64,000 nucleotides of DNA from an uncultured Flavobacteriales bacterium (lineage in GTDB: Bacteria > Bacteroidota > Bacteroidia > Flavobacteriales_D > Sanyastnellaceae), in assembly GCA_938085105.1 (NCBI GenBank), contig CALKGK010000044.1:26177-90176 (forward strand). Direction: 5' to 3'. A program made the translations under genes and the position numbers. Within the stretch, counting starts at the first letter, position 1. Each line of letters opens with the position of its first letter. The notes beneath the pieces are model-generated. The model was not told the DNA's origin. It worked only from the letters and a program-made list of their open reading frames with translations, and did not search any database. Positions 55,303 through 63,867 of this stretch are shown here, in pieces.

Positions 55303-55977
55303 ATGATCGAGTCGAATTATAAGCCAGATAACCGTGTCGGCCTCTTCGAGGAATTCTGTAAATACTACTCTACCCAATGGAAATGTTTGGGTTTGGTGTT
55401 TAGTCTGCCTTCCACTCCCCAAAGCTATAAACTCAGTAATGAGCAAGAAGATTTCTTCCACCCGGCCAGGTTCAAAGCCATTGCATTCATCATCATCTTT
55501 CCTCATAGCGCCTTGAGTAAACACGCTTGTGAAATTATTCAACTCCCGATTGATGAGATTTCTTCCATTTTGATGGACATTAATGCAACGTTAAACCAGA
55601 TGCTTCTCCCACAGTATGCACGAAAAAGAGCCTACATTCAGCCGAAACTTCATGAGCATCATATCAAATCGGTAGACCAACATCTCTTTCGGTCCCGCTT
55701 GTTGGGAATGTTTGGATACAAAAGGTCGAAACCAAAGAAACAATTCAGAACCTATTCCGAAGTCAGTTCCACAGCAAAAACAAACCTACTCATGGAACAA
55801 ATGATGGAGTGGAAGGCGAACAATGAAACAGAGGTGCACCGAAATGCGGAGAAACTGATTGCAACTTTGTGGTTTCACCAACGCTTGGGCGACGTAAATA
55901 TGAAATTGATTGAAGAAATTATTCAGCGTTTGCACCAAATGAAATTCGCACACCTTAGCGAAGGCGAACCATCATGA
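55303..55977 (+). CDS. Orphan protein of unknown function
   Basis: 224 aa, mostly helical, with a basic middle (FGYKRSKPKKQFRTYSE) and a helical C-terminus (NAEKLIATLWFHQRLGDVNMKLIEEIIQRLHQM). The segment SKHACEIIQLPIDEISSILMDINATLNQ looks like a sigma-region-4 or HTH-type helix pair, but the match is weak. No signal or membrane segment. I do not recognise the family. The 3' end overlaps the convergent O-methyltransferase gene by 23 bp. Confidence 0.65.
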   Translation: MIESNYKPDNRVGLFEEFCKYYSTQWKCLGLVFSLPSTPQSYKLSNEQEDFFHPARFKAIAFIIIFPHSALSKHACEIIQLPIDEISSILMDINATLNQMLLPQYARKRAYIQPKLHEHHIKSVDQHLFRSRLLGMFGYKRSKPKKQFRTYSEVSSTAKTNLLMEQMMEWKANNETEVHRNAEKLIATLWFHQRLGDVNMKLIEEIIQRLHQMKFAHLSEGEPS

Positions 55978-56596
55978 TCCCATCACGAATGCCTAAAAGA
56001 AGATTCTCTACCCGATCGTCATCCTGAATTCGAGCATTCAACTCTTGCATTTTGATGGTGTCTTTGTCGTTTTGAGCATTTTCATCGACAACTTTTCCAG
56101 ACCACAGGACATTATCAACCAGAATGAAACCACCCGGACGAAGCAAATTGATGCTCATCTCATAATAAGAAAGGTAGTTGTCTTTATCGGCATCAATAAA
56201 TATGAGGTCATAAGGTCCTTCCAATTGAGGAAGAATCTGTAAAGCTTCTCCAAGATGTCGGTGAATTTGATGCCCTTTTCCGCTCAACTCCCAAAACCGA
56301 TCTTGCATTTCACACAACTCTTCATTCACTTCAATGGTGTGTAAAATTCCGTCCTCTCTCAAACCTTCAGCCAGACACAAGGCAGAAAAACCGGTGTAGG
56401 CTCCGATTTCTAAAATACGTTGTGGGGAAATCATTTTACTAAACATCGCCAAAGCTCGGCCTTGAACATGTCCCGAAATCATTCTCGGAACCAAAACCTT
56501 TCTCCATGTTTCTTTCTCAAGTTCATCCAGCAGCGACCCTTGTGCAGAGGTGTGATCGGCGATGTATTGTTCTAATTCTTCTGAAATGAAGTGCAT
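55955..56596 (-). CDS. Class I SAM-dependent O-methyltransferase (catechol OMT type)
   Basis: 213 aa with the SAM-binding motif ILEIGAYTGFSALCLAEGL (about 60-78), the acidic HTIEVNEE, and the metal/catalytic region YDLIFIDADKDNYLSYYE followed by GGFILVDNVLWSGKV. These are the marks of the methyltransferase_3/caffeoyl-CoA OMT family, which methylates hydroxyl groups of small aromatics or, in some members, 5-hydroxyuridine of tRNA (TrmR). The substrate here is not known. Confidence 0.9.
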   Translation of the reverse strand: MHFISEELEQYIADHTSAQGSLLDELEKETWRKVLVPRMISGHVQGRALAMFSKMISPQRILEIGAYTGFSALCLAEGLREDGILHTIEVNEELCEMQDRFWELSGKGHQIHRHLGEALQILPQLEGPYDLIFIDADKDNYLSYYEMSINLLRPGGFILVDNVLWSGKVVDENAQNDKDTIKMQELNARIQDDDRVENLLLGIRDGIMMVRLR

Positions 56597-56603
56597 TCAA
56601 TCT

Positions 56604-57548
56604 TTAATTACATGGAGTTCCAAAAGCGGAAAGCAAGATCAATAAATCAGCGGAGTTAACCGAACCATCATTGTTCAAGTCATCTTCGCAATTTACAGAA
56701 CATCCAAATCCAGAGAGCAAAATTAAGACATCTGACACATCTACATTACCCGATGAGTTCAAATCTACGATACAAATAAAGACTTCCTCACCATCAATGT
56801 TTCCATCACAGTTGTTATCAATGTTTTCTCCCGTACCAGGAGCTTCGGGATACTTGCTGGCGTTGCTATCATCGCAATCGGTATTGTCCAAAACAAATCC
56901 ATCAGGCAAAGCGCATGCAGTGACTGTATTGAACAGATCACCAAACCCATCTCCATCATTATCTGCAAAGTACACAGTAGCTCCTCCTGTGATGTTCGGG
57001 TCAGTGTCGTCACAATCCGTTCCGCCGTATTCAAATGAGCTTTCCCCGTCCATGTCCTGGTCAAAGTCGTTCAATCCATCGCAGTTCTGGTCGATTCCAT
57101 CATACCAAATCTCCACCGCATCTGGATTGATGTCCGGGTTGGAGTCGTCACAATCACTCAAAGTAGTAAATCCATCGCCATCCACATCAACAATCCCAGC
57201 ACATTGATTGAAGCCTTCAAGACAGTTGGTGGCAATACAATCGGCACAGGCAGTTTCAGAACCAAAAGCACATTCAAAGAAACAGTTGCTCGTCGCGCAT
57301 TCCACTTGCTCGGCAAAACAGCCAATACAAGAAATACTCAAGGCAGTTTGGGCTTGCATACACGAGGTTAAACAGCCTTCGGGATCTGACGCAAAAACAC
57401 AATCGGCGCCGCAATCTGCAGCAACACCCTGAACAAAGTCATTGTTTTCGTTTAGATATTGGAGGTCGTTAGCGTCACAACTGTTCTGAGCATGAGCGAA
57501 AAAAGAGATGAAAAGAAGAACCAAGGTGAAGAGTAAAGTAGTTTTCAT
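56604..57548 (-). CDS. Secreted Cys-rich, MopE-like calcium/metal-binding protein with dockerin-like end
   Basis: 314 aa from ATG 57548, which opens a signal peptide (MKTTLLFTLVLLFISFFAHAQ); an in-frame extension of 34 codons is unlikely. Residues 23-125 contain 14 cysteines (CGADC, CLTSC, CIGC, CFFEC, CADC). Residues about 125-245 hold four MopE-type repeats with DCDDS/T-P-N and DxDGDG patterns that bind Ca2+ or Cu. The last 60 residues are two dockerin/EF-hand-like loops (DLNSSGNVDVSDVLILLSGFG; DLNNDGSVNSADLLILLSAFG). No T9SS sorting domain is seen, so it may be periplasmic or need another route. Confidence 0.82.
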   Translation of the reverse strand: MKTTLLFTLVLLFISFFAHAQNSCDANDLQYLNENNDFVQGVAADCGADCVFASDPEGCLTSCMQAQTALSISCIGCFAEQVECATSNCFFECAFGSETACADCIATNCLEGFNQCAGIVDVDGDGFTTLSDCDDSNPDINPDAVEIWYDGIDQNCDGLNDFDQDMDGESSFEYGGTDCDDTDPNITGGATVYFADNDGDGFGDLFNTVTACALPDGFVLDNTDCDDSNASKYPEAPGTGENIDNNCDGNIDGEEVFICIVDLNSSGNVDVSDVLILLSGFGCSVNCEDDLNNDGSVNSADLLILLSAFGTPCN

Positions 57549-57614
57549 AAGACGTGGTTTAAGCAGGATGCTCAAGTTAATCAAAAAATCTTCCATCGAG
57601 TACATATATATAGT

Positions 57615-58247
57615 GTGTACTTTTGGGAGGTGAATAGACGAAAACGACAAGTTCTCCTTTTAGGACTCCTCACTCTCATGGCGATGCCCCTTATCGGAGC
57701 AGGACTTCTGCATTTCCTTAGTGATTTCAGTTTTGAAGATAGGCTCATCAGCGATGTTGTTTGGTGGAAACAGGTGCTCATCGGGATTCCTTTGGGACTA
57801 AGTTGTGCTTGGGGAGCCAAGTGGATGATTGATTTGCCTTCCATGCGTCACACCAAAATCGAGGCGAATACCATGATTGCGAGTTTACGATTGTCGAAAA
57901 CGCAAATGGTATTGCTCTCTTTTTGCGCTGGAATAGGAGAAGAATTGTTATTTCGTGGAGCAATTCAGGCTTTGTTGCTTCCTTTTAATTTTGCGCTCGC
58001 GATTCTTGTGACAAGTATTTTCTTTGTAGCCATCCACGGTTACCTCAATCCCAAAGCTGGAAAAATGGTCTGGTATGGCACTTACCTCGTAGGTGTGGTG
58101 TCGGTTTGGGGTGTTTTGACGGAAGAAATTGGAATAATCGTGGCCATCGTTGCGCACACCATCGTCGATATCTATTTATTCTTCAGCGTGGCAAACGAAG
58201 CTCAAAAATCTGAATTACCTTTGTTCCATGAGCAAAAAGCGGAATAA
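57615..58247 (+). CDS. CPBP-family intramembrane metalloprotease
   Basis: Up to 210 aa with about six membrane helices. The three Abi/CPBP motifs are intact: Glu109-Glu110-x3-Arg114 (GEELLFRG), His141 (FVAIHGY) and His181-x3-Asp185 (AHTIVDIY). Members cleave membrane proteins or protect against peptide toxins. The start is uncertain: GTG 57615 and GTG 57630 are in frame, but a TACTTTTG at 57618-57625 looks like a promoter and would place transcription start near 57631. The 3' end overlaps the SUI1 gene by 20 bp. Confidence 0.82.
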   Translation: MYFWEVNRRKRQVLLLGLLTLMAMPLIGAGLLHFLSDFSFEDRLISDVVWWKQVLIGIPLGLSCAWGAKWMIDLPSMRHTKIEANTMIASLRLSKTQMVLLSFCAGIGEELLFRGAIQALLLPFNFALAILVTSIFFVAIHGYLNPKAGKMVWYGTYLVGVVSVWGVLTEEIGIIVAIVAHTIVDIYLFFSVANEAQKSELPLFHEQKAE

Positions 58248-58575
58248 AGATCGAGTAAATGTGGTGTACAGCACCAATCCCGATTTCTCCTATGAGCACC
58301 AAAAGGACGATGAAGAGGAAACTTTGGCTCCAAAAGACCAAAAGCTCTACGTCAGTTTAGACCGAAAACAGCGCGCCGGAAAAGCCGTAACGCTGATCGA
58401 AGGCTTCGTAGGTTCAGAAGAAGACCAAAGAACATTGGCCAAAAAACTGAAGAATACCTGTGGTGTGGGAGGATCGACAAAAGACTACGATATCCTGATT
58501 CAAGGAGATCAAAGAGATAAAGTTTGTGCAGCTCTCGAAGCTGATGGCTATAAAGTGAAAAGAAAAGGAGGATAA
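58228..58575 (+). CDS. SUI1/YciH-type translation initiation factor
   Basis: 115 aa from ATG 58228 (MSKKRNKDRVNVVYSTNP); an open frame upstream is ignored because the family starts here. The SUI1 domain is complete: VTLIEGFVGSEEDQRTLAKKLKNTCGVGGSTKDYDILIQGDQRDKVCAALEADGYKVK. It is related to eukaryotic eIF1 and may influence start-codon choice. It overlaps the CPBP gene and its stop shares a base with the next start (TAATG). Confidence 0.92.
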   Translation: MSKKRNKDRVNVVYSTNPDFSYEHQKDDEEETLAPKDQKLYVSLDRKQRAGKAVTLIEGFVGSEEDQRTLAKKLKNTCGVGGSTKDYDILIQGDQRDKVCAALEADGYKVKRKGG

Positions 58576-59735
58576 TGGAAACGTATTTCGCAAAAACACT
58601 AGCAGGGCTCGAGGAAGCACTTGAAAGTGAACTCAAGTCATTGGGCGCAGAAGAAGTTCAGGTAGAAGTGAGGGGAGTTTCTTTCAAGGCAGATCTAAAA
58701 ACGATGTACCGCATTCACTTGTGTTCGCGTTTATGCATCCGTGTTCTTCAAGACCTAACCAGCTTTTTCGCCAAGGATCCAGACGACCTCTACAAGAAAG
58801 CCATTCGATACAATTGGAAGAAGGTGATCGATGTCGACGGTACGTTTGCCATCGGCGCAGTGAGCACTGGGGAACATTTCCCACATTCCAAATATGCATC
58901 ATTGAAGCTGAAGGATTCCATTGCCGATCATTTCCGAATGAAAAAGGGACGCAGACCAGACATCGATGTTAAAAACCCAGATGTCCAACTTCACCTCCAC
59001 ATTCGAGACCAACAAGTGACCATCGCAATTGATCTTACAGGAGAATCGTTGCACCACAGAGGGTACAGACCTAAAAATGCGCGGGCTCCTTTGAACGAGA
59101 TTTTAGCTGCAGGAATGCTAACTCTTGCAGGCTGGAACAGTGAACATGACTTTTTAGATCCCATGTGTGGAAGTGGAACCTTGCTCTTGGAGGCAATGCA
59201 CATGTCGGCAAACGTACCATCACAATGGAAACGAGATCATTTCGCTTTCATGAACAGCATGGACTTCAGTGAAGACCTTTGGATGGAGCTTCGAAAAGAA
59301 ACCGAAGCTCAATTTATACGCCCAAAAGTGAAGTTCCAAGCCAGTGATTTGGACTTTGCAGCAGTACTTCAATTGAAAAGTAGCCTGAAAGAACTGCCTT
59401 TTGAAGTGGATGTTGAAGTGAAAACAGGCAACTTCTTCGAACTTACCCCTCCAGAAAAGCCGATGTTCATCATCATGAACCCGCCTTATGGAGAGCGAAT
59501 CCAAACCGATGGAGAGATTGAAGAACTGTACATCGAGATCGGGAATGAGCTGAAGAAGAACTATTCCGGTAGCACTGCATGGATGATTTCGTCCGATTTG
59601 CAAGCTTTGAAACGTGTCGGACTGAAACCCGCAAAGAGAATTCCACTGAAAAACGGTCAGCTCGATTGCCGTTTTGTTGGATTTAACCTCTTTCGAGGGA
59701 AGCGAAAGGATCAACTTCAGAAACAAGAAGATTAA
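58575..59735 (+). CDS. THUMP-domain class I rRNA N2-guanine methyltransferase (RlmL/YpsC type)
   Basis: 386 aa. An N-terminal ferredoxin-like/THUMP RNA-binding part (about 1-155) is followed by a UPF0020 methyltransferase: LNEILAAGMLTLAGW, DPMCGSGTLLLEA (SAM loop) and the catalytic FIIMNPPYGERI. This is the pattern of enzymes forming m2G in 23S rRNA (RlmL N-terminal half, m2G2445). It lacks the second methyltransferase of E. coli RlmL, as in most bacteria. Translationally coupled to the SUI1 gene; ends at a terminator. Confidence 0.92.
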   Translation: METYFAKTLAGLEEALESELKSLGAEEVQVEVRGVSFKADLKTMYRIHLCSRLCIRVLQDLTSFFAKDPDDLYKKAIRYNWKKVIDVDGTFAIGAVSTGEHFPHSKYASLKLKDSIADHFRMKKGRRPDIDVKNPDVQLHLHIRDQQVTIAIDLTGESLHHRGYRPKNARAPLNEILAAGMLTLAGWNSEHDFLDPMCGSGTLLLEAMHMSANVPSQWKRDHFAFMNSMDFSEDLWMELRKETEAQFIRPKVKFQASDLDFAAVLQLKSSLKELPFEVDVEVKTGNFFELTPPEKPMFIIMNPPYGERIQTDGEIEELYIEIGNELKKNYSGSTAWMISSDLQALKRVGLKPAKRIPLKNGQLDCRFVGFNLFRGKRKDQLQKQED

Positions 59736-59740
59736 AAAGA

Positions 59741-59769
59741 AAGCCTCAATTCAAATTGAGGCTTTTTTG
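59741..59769 (+). terminator. Terminator after the rRNA methyltransferase gene
   Basis: AAGCCTCAATT (59741-59751) and AATTGAGGCTT (59754-59764) form a stem that can open to a six-base loop; six T follow. The gap up to 59897 contains no other clear element apart from a short CTTCCT/AGGAAG inverted repeat around 59866-59879. Confidence 0.9.
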
Positions 59770-59897
59770 TACGTGCAAATTTCTGAAAGCTAATTGATGC
59801 CATCCGCCCGAAAAACGCTAAGGATGATAACAAAGTGCTGTCTATAAAGTATTCACTACCTCTTCCTAGAAAAGGAAGTACTCCGTATTTTTAGAAC

Positions 59898-60662
59898 ATG
59901 AAGAAAACGGTATTGATTACAGGAGCCACGGCTGGATTTGGTGAGGCTTGTGCTCATCTTTTTGCAAAGGAATCCTGGAACCTCATTATTACGGGAAGAA
60001 GAAAAGAACGTTTGGAACGATTGGCGAAAGCAATTTCAGAGCAGAATCAGGTAGAGGTTTTACCACTCTGTTTTGACGTTCGAAACGAAGAAGAAGTGAA
60101 AAATGCCATCTCACAAATCCCAATAGAGCTCCAAAACATCGATGTCCTCATCAATAATGCCGGTCTTGCACTTGGAAAAGGCAGTTTCGATCAAGGTTTG
60201 AGTGAAGACTGGAACACCATGATTGACACCAACGTCAAAGGACTCATGTATGTGAGCAAAGCCGTGATCCCCTTTATGAAGAATTCGAAGAACGGACATA
60301 TCGTGAACATTGGTTCCATTGCGGGAAAAGAAGTGTATTCCGGAGGAAATGTCTATTGTGCGAGCAAACATGCGGTAGATGCACTGAGCAAAGCTATGAG
60401 AATTGACTTGCTTCCCTATGGCATCAAGGTGACTCAAATTGCCCCGGGCGCCGCAGAAACGGAGTTCAGTTTGGTGCGTTTTAAGGGAGATGAAGAAAAG
60501 GCAGGGGCGGTTTACAATGGCTTTGATGCTTTGAAAGCCGAAGACATCGCAGAAACAGTATGGTTTGCTGTGAGCAGACCTCCACACGTGTGCTTGAATG
60601 ACATCCTCATCATGCCAAAAGCACAAGCCAATTCAACTACTTTATTGAAAAAACAATCGTGA
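59898..60662 (+). CDS. Short-chain dehydrogenase/reductase (YdfG-like)
   Basis: 254-aa classical SDR. The cofactor motif is TGATAGFG (8-15), with Arg34-Arg35 after strand 2 suggesting NADP(H). NNAG is at 86-89 and the catalytic triad is Ser140, Tyr153 and Lys157 (YCASK). The closest functional group is 3-hydroxy acid dehydrogenase/serine dehydrogenase YdfG, but the substrate is inferred only. Its TGA overlaps the ATG of the amidohydrolase gene (TGATG). Confidence 0.93.
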   Translation: MKKTVLITGATAGFGEACAHLFAKESWNLIITGRRKERLERLAKAISEQNQVEVLPLCFDVRNEEEVKNAISQIPIELQNIDVLINNAGLALGKGSFDQGLSEDWNTMIDTNVKGLMYVSKAVIPFMKNSKNGHIVNIGSIAGKEVYSGGNVYCASKHAVDALSKAMRIDLLPYGIKVTQIAPGAAETEFSLVRFKGDEEKAGAVYNGFDALKAEDIAETVWFAVSRPPHVCLNDILIMPKAQANSTTLLKKQS

Positions 60663-62290
60663 TGCGTCAAACAATACTCCTTGCAATCATCATTGCACTA
60701 GCTTCCTGCAATTTCGCAAAGGAAGAAGTAGACCTCATTATACACAACGGGAGCATCCATTCACTCGACCCAAACAACCAAGTTTTTCAAGCCATTGCGA
60801 TCAAAGATGGGCGGATTTTAGATTTAGGTGCTGAACGTGCTATATTAAATAGGTATAAAGCACCTCAGATGATTGACCTCAAGTTGAAACCTGCTTACCC
60901 TGGTTTCATCGATGCACATTGCCACTTTTTAGCCTATGGTAGAGTACAATCCGAAGTCGATCTCACCGGTACTTCATCATGGAACGAGATTTTAGAGCTG
61001 ATCAAATCTGCAGAACTGGCCCCGGGAGAGTGCCTCAAAGGAAGAGGATGGGATCAAAACGATTGGATCAACACCAATTTCCCCAACAAAAACGCATTGG
61101 ATAGCCTGTTTCCCGACAATCCTGTAGTACTCTCACGTGTTGATGGACACGCATCCATAGTGAATCAAGCAGCCTTAGATCTCGCAGGTGTGGATGCCAC
61201 AAGCAGTATTGACGGCGGGCAACTCGTAATGGAGAACGGAGAACTTACGGGCGTCCTAATTGATAATGCCATGGCTCTGGTCGATGATCAACTCTTGGCA
61301 GCGAGCTTTGAACAAGACAAACAAGCACTGATCAGAGCTCAGGAAGATTGTTTCAGCGTTGGATTGACCACAGTGAGCGATGCCGGTTTGATGAAAAATG
61401 ACATCGAGACCATTCAAAGGCTTCATGCTTCGGGAGATTTGAAGATGCGCATCTATGCAATGCTCAGTGATAATCAAGAAAACATCGATTACTTTTTGCC
61501 TCAAGGTCCCATCCTCAGTGACCTGTTGAGTGTTCGCGCATTCAAGTTTTATGCAGACGGAGCTTTGGGATCGAGAGGGGCGTGTTTGTTTGATCCCTAT
61601 TCAGACTTACCGAAGCATCAAGGCTTCTTGCTTGATAGTGCCGAGCACTTTCGTCAAAGATCAGAAGAGATGTATCAAGCCGGGTTTCAAATGAATACAC
61701 ACTGCATCGGAGACAGTGCCAACGCATTGATGCTAAACATTTATTCAGATATCCTTGAGCCAGGGAATGACAGAAGGTGGAGAATTGAACACGCCCAAGT
61801 TCTGCGTTCGCAGGACCGGAAGTACTTCAGCGAATACAACATCATACCATCGGTACAACCAACACATGCTACATCAGACATGCCTTGGGCCGAATTAAGA
61901 CTGGGAAGAAACAGAATGCGAAGGGCTTATGCTTACAAATCGCTGCAAGAAGAACTCGGTCTACTCGCACTCGGTACTGATTTTCCCGTTGAAGGTATCA
62001 ATCCACTCAACACCTTTTATGCTGCCGTGAGCAGAACCAATGCACAAGGAGAACCCAAAGGTGGTTTCTTACCTGATGAGAAACTCAGTAGGGATGAAGC
62101 CCTTAGAGGAATGACGCTCTGGGCCGCAATCTCCAACTTCGAAGAGGAGAACAAAGGTTCACTGGAGAAAGGAAAGCTTGCGGACCTCGTGGTACTTGAT
62201 CAGAATTTGCTCACTTGCCCGGATAGCCTTCTATTGAACACACAAGTGCATTACACTGTACTTGGGGGAGAAGTGGTCTTTGAGAAATAG
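60662..62290 (+). CDS. YtcJ-like amidohydrolase, lipoprotein
   Basis: 542 aa from ATG 60662 (GTG 60659 just upstream is in frame). A lipoprotein signal (MRQTILLAIIIALASCNF, Cys16) puts it at the periplasmic face of a membrane. The amidohydrolase metal motif is DAHCHFLAYG, with the later ligands in RIEHAQVL and GTDFPVEGINP, and an N-terminal composite domain (DLIIHNGSIHSLDP). YtcJ-like members hydrolyse amides or related bonds; the substrate is unknown. Translationally coupled to the SDR. Confidence 0.9.
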   Translation: MRQTILLAIIIALASCNFAKEEVDLIIHNGSIHSLDPNNQVFQAIAIKDGRILDLGAERAILNRYKAPQMIDLKLKPAYPGFIDAHCHFLAYGRVQSEVDLTGTSSWNEILELIKSAELAPGECLKGRGWDQNDWINTNFPNKNALDSLFPDNPVVLSRVDGHASIVNQAALDLAGVDATSSIDGGQLVMENGELTGVLIDNAMALVDDQLLAASFEQDKQALIRAQEDCFSVGLTTVSDAGLMKNDIETIQRLHASGDLKMRIYAMLSDNQENIDYFLPQGPILSDLLSVRAFKFYADGALGSRGACLFDPYSDLPKHQGFLLDSAEHFRQRSEEMYQAGFQMNTHCIGDSANALMLNIYSDILEPGNDRRWRIEHAQVLRSQDRKYFSEYNIIPSVQPTHATSDMPWAELRLGRNRMRRAYAYKSLQEELGLLALGTDFPVEGINPLNTFYAAVSRTNAQGEPKGGFLPDEKLSRDEALRGMTLWAAISNFEEENKGSLEKGKLADLVVLDQNLLTCPDSLLLNTQVHYTVLGGEVVFEK

Positions 62291-62412
62291 GAGAGGAGTG
62301 ATAGCAAAGAGATGAGTAAACGCAGGTTTTAAGCTCGCAGAACTCAGTGCAAAATGCAATGCGAATTGAGAACTTGCGTAGAGATTAGCGGTTATAAAAG
62401 AAAAGAAAGTAA

Positions 62413-63072
62413 ATGAAGCGAATGAATTTGGCCCTGGTGGCGTTTGTTGGAGTGTTTGTCGTGAGTGTGTTCGTTGCCTATTCTATATTAAAGAAGGACA
62501 GCACCTTGCCCATTTACCAACCCGGAGATATCAACCCAGCTTTGGTGGATGAGAGTGTGAGGAACAATCAAGATCATCACGTACTTCCTTTTGAGCTTGT
62601 GAATCAAAATGGAGAGGTAGTCACAGAAGACAAGTACAAAGGTAAGATCTATGTTGCGAATTTCTTCTTTGCGCGCTGCGTAACACTTTGTCCAGAACTC
62701 AGTAAGCAGCTTTCTCGTTTACAGACTTATTACGGTGAAGCAGAAGAACCTTTATTGATATCACATAGTGTAACACCACAAGCCGACAGTGTATCTGTAT
62801 TGAGAGCTTATGCTGATCGGTTTCAAGTAGATGATAAGCGTTGGGACCTATGCACAGGAGAGAAACAACATATATATGAGCTAGCGAGGAAGAGTTACTT
62901 TGCTGTATTGGATGAAGGAGATGGAGGGATGCAAGACTTTATACATACAGAGAACTTTGTACTTGTAGATAGAGAGGGAAGACTTCGAGGCTTTTATGAT
63001 GGAACCAGTACGGAGGAAGTCAATAAGATGATATTAGACATTGAAATATTACAATCATCATACCTGGAGTAA
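62413..63072 (+). CDS. SCO1/SenC-family copper-binding protein
   Basis: 219 aa with an N-terminal membrane anchor (about 5-25) and a thioredoxin-like periplasmic domain. The copper ligands of the family are present: Cys89-x3-Cys93 (FARCVTLCPE) and His178 (DFIHTENFVLVD). It acts in assembly of the CuA site of cytochrome c oxidase. No oxidase genes are adjacent. The 122-bp gap before it (62291-62412) holds no recognised element. Confidence 0.92.
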   Translation: MKRMNLALVAFVGVFVVSVFVAYSILKKDSTLPIYQPGDINPALVDESVRNNQDHHVLPFELVNQNGEVVTEDKYKGKIYVANFFFARCVTLCPELSKQLSRLQTYYGEAEEPLLISHSVTPQADSVSVLRAYADRFQVDDKRWDLCTGEKQHIYELARKSYFAVLDEGDGGMQDFIHTENFVLVDREGRLRGFYDGTSTEEVNKMILDIEILQSSYLE

Positions 63073-63143
63073 TTTATTTTTTGTGCTTGTGAACTGAACA
63101 TCAAGTCCTTGTAAAAGTATGGTGAAAATAAGTTGGCGGAATG

Positions 63144-63174
63144 CTTGTGGGTATGAAACTAGCCACTATCTTTG
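63144..63174 (+). promoter_or_regulatory. rRNA promoter P1
   Basis: CTTG (63144-63147) and TATCTTTG (63167-63174), 19-base spacer. Confidence 0.75.
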
Positions 63175-63261
63175 CACCCGCTTTTGAAACACAGAGCAAC
63201 GTTCTTTAAACATTGTATAGAGGTAACATCAAAAGAAATTTGAAAATTAATTTCATTGAGA

Positions 63262-63292
63262 CTTGCGAGTATAGAAATTGTCACTACCTTTG
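63262..63292 (+). promoter_or_regulatory. rRNA promoter P2
   Basis: CTTG (63262-63265) and TACCTTTG (63285-63292), 19-base spacer. Confidence 0.8.
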
Positions 63293-63378
63293 CACCCGCT
63301 TTTGAAACACAGAGCAACGTTCTTTAAACATGGTGTCCGGTAGCTTCAAAAAGAATTTGAAAAATAATTCGAATCGAA

Positions 63379-63409
63379 CTTGCAGGAATTAAAAAACTCA
63401 TTACATTTG
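63379..63409 (+). promoter_or_regulatory. rRNA promoter P3
   Basis: CTTG (63379-63382) and TACATTTG (63402-63409), 19-base spacer. A perfect CCGCTTT/AAAGCGG hairpin (63414-63435) begins at the expected transcript start. Confidence 0.8.
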
Positions 63410-63497
63410 CACCCCGCTTTTGAAAAACAAAGCGGACGTTCTTTAAAACGATGGAAATGGTAGCTTAAAAAGAATTTGAAAAATAATTCAATTGAGG

Positions 63498-63528
63498 CTT
63501 GTGAGTAAAGAAAAGTTAAATACCTTTG
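63498..63528 (+). promoter_or_regulatory. rRNA promoter P4
   Basis: CTTG (63498-63501) and TACCTTTG (63521-63528), 19-base spacer. Confidence 0.8.
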
Positions 63529-63600
63529 CACCCGCTTTTGAAACACAAAGCAACGTTCATTACAGACGAAAAGCAAAGCAAAAATATTTTTCGAAATTAG

Positions 63601-63633
63601 TTTGCAAGTTGATTAAAAAGTTTCTTACCTTTG
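63601..63633 (+). promoter_or_regulatory. rRNA promoter P5
   Basis: TTTG (63601-63604) and TACCTTTG (63626-63633), 21-base spacer. A CGCTTC/GAAGCG hairpin follows. Confidence 0.75.
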
Positions 63634-63713
63634 CGCCCCGCTTCTAGCGAAGCGAGCGTTCTTAAAAGGTCGGAAGTTAACAGTGAGAGAGAGAAAAAAA
63701 CTTTGAAAAAAGT

Positions 63714-63743
63714 TTTGAGGAAAAGAAAAAGAAGTTACCTTTG
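63714..63743 (+). promoter_or_regulatory. rRNA promoter P6
   Basis: TTTG (63714-63717) and TACCTTTG (63736-63743), 18-base spacer. Nearest promoter to 16S; transcription would start near 63748. Confidence 0.8.
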
Positions 63744-63800
63744 CAACCCGTTTAGAAAAAACGAAATTACACGAAGCGCAAATGAGCGCCGAGAAAATAA

Positions 63801-63812
63801 GTTCTTTGATAT
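63801..63812 (+). promoter_or_regulatory. boxA-like antitermination element in the 16S leader
   Basis: GTTCTTTGATAT, 56 bases before the 16S 5' end, resembles the boxA element that loads Nus factors on rRNA transcripts. Shorter relatives (GTTCTTTAAA) occur after promoters P1-P3. Confidence 0.45.
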
Positions 63813-63867
63813 GATACAGCAGCCTAGTCAACGTCAATTTTGAGGCAAAAATAAGATTAAACTTTTT

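Larger units (their letters stand above)
63144..63600 (+). repeat. Direct repeats carrying rRNA promoters (four units of 103-119 bp)
   Basis: Units start with CTTG at 63144, 63262, 63379 and 63498 (intervals 118, 117, 119). They share the blocks CTTTGCACC, GCTTTTGAAA, ACGTTCTTTAAA and AAGAATTTGAAAAATAATTC. Two further, more diverged promoter units follow (63601 and 63714). The array has probably grown by duplication. Confidence 0.85.

Noticed and set aside
62291..63143. tRNA genes before the 16S gene
   Set aside because: No T-loop consensus or cloverleaf-like pairing was found in the gap.
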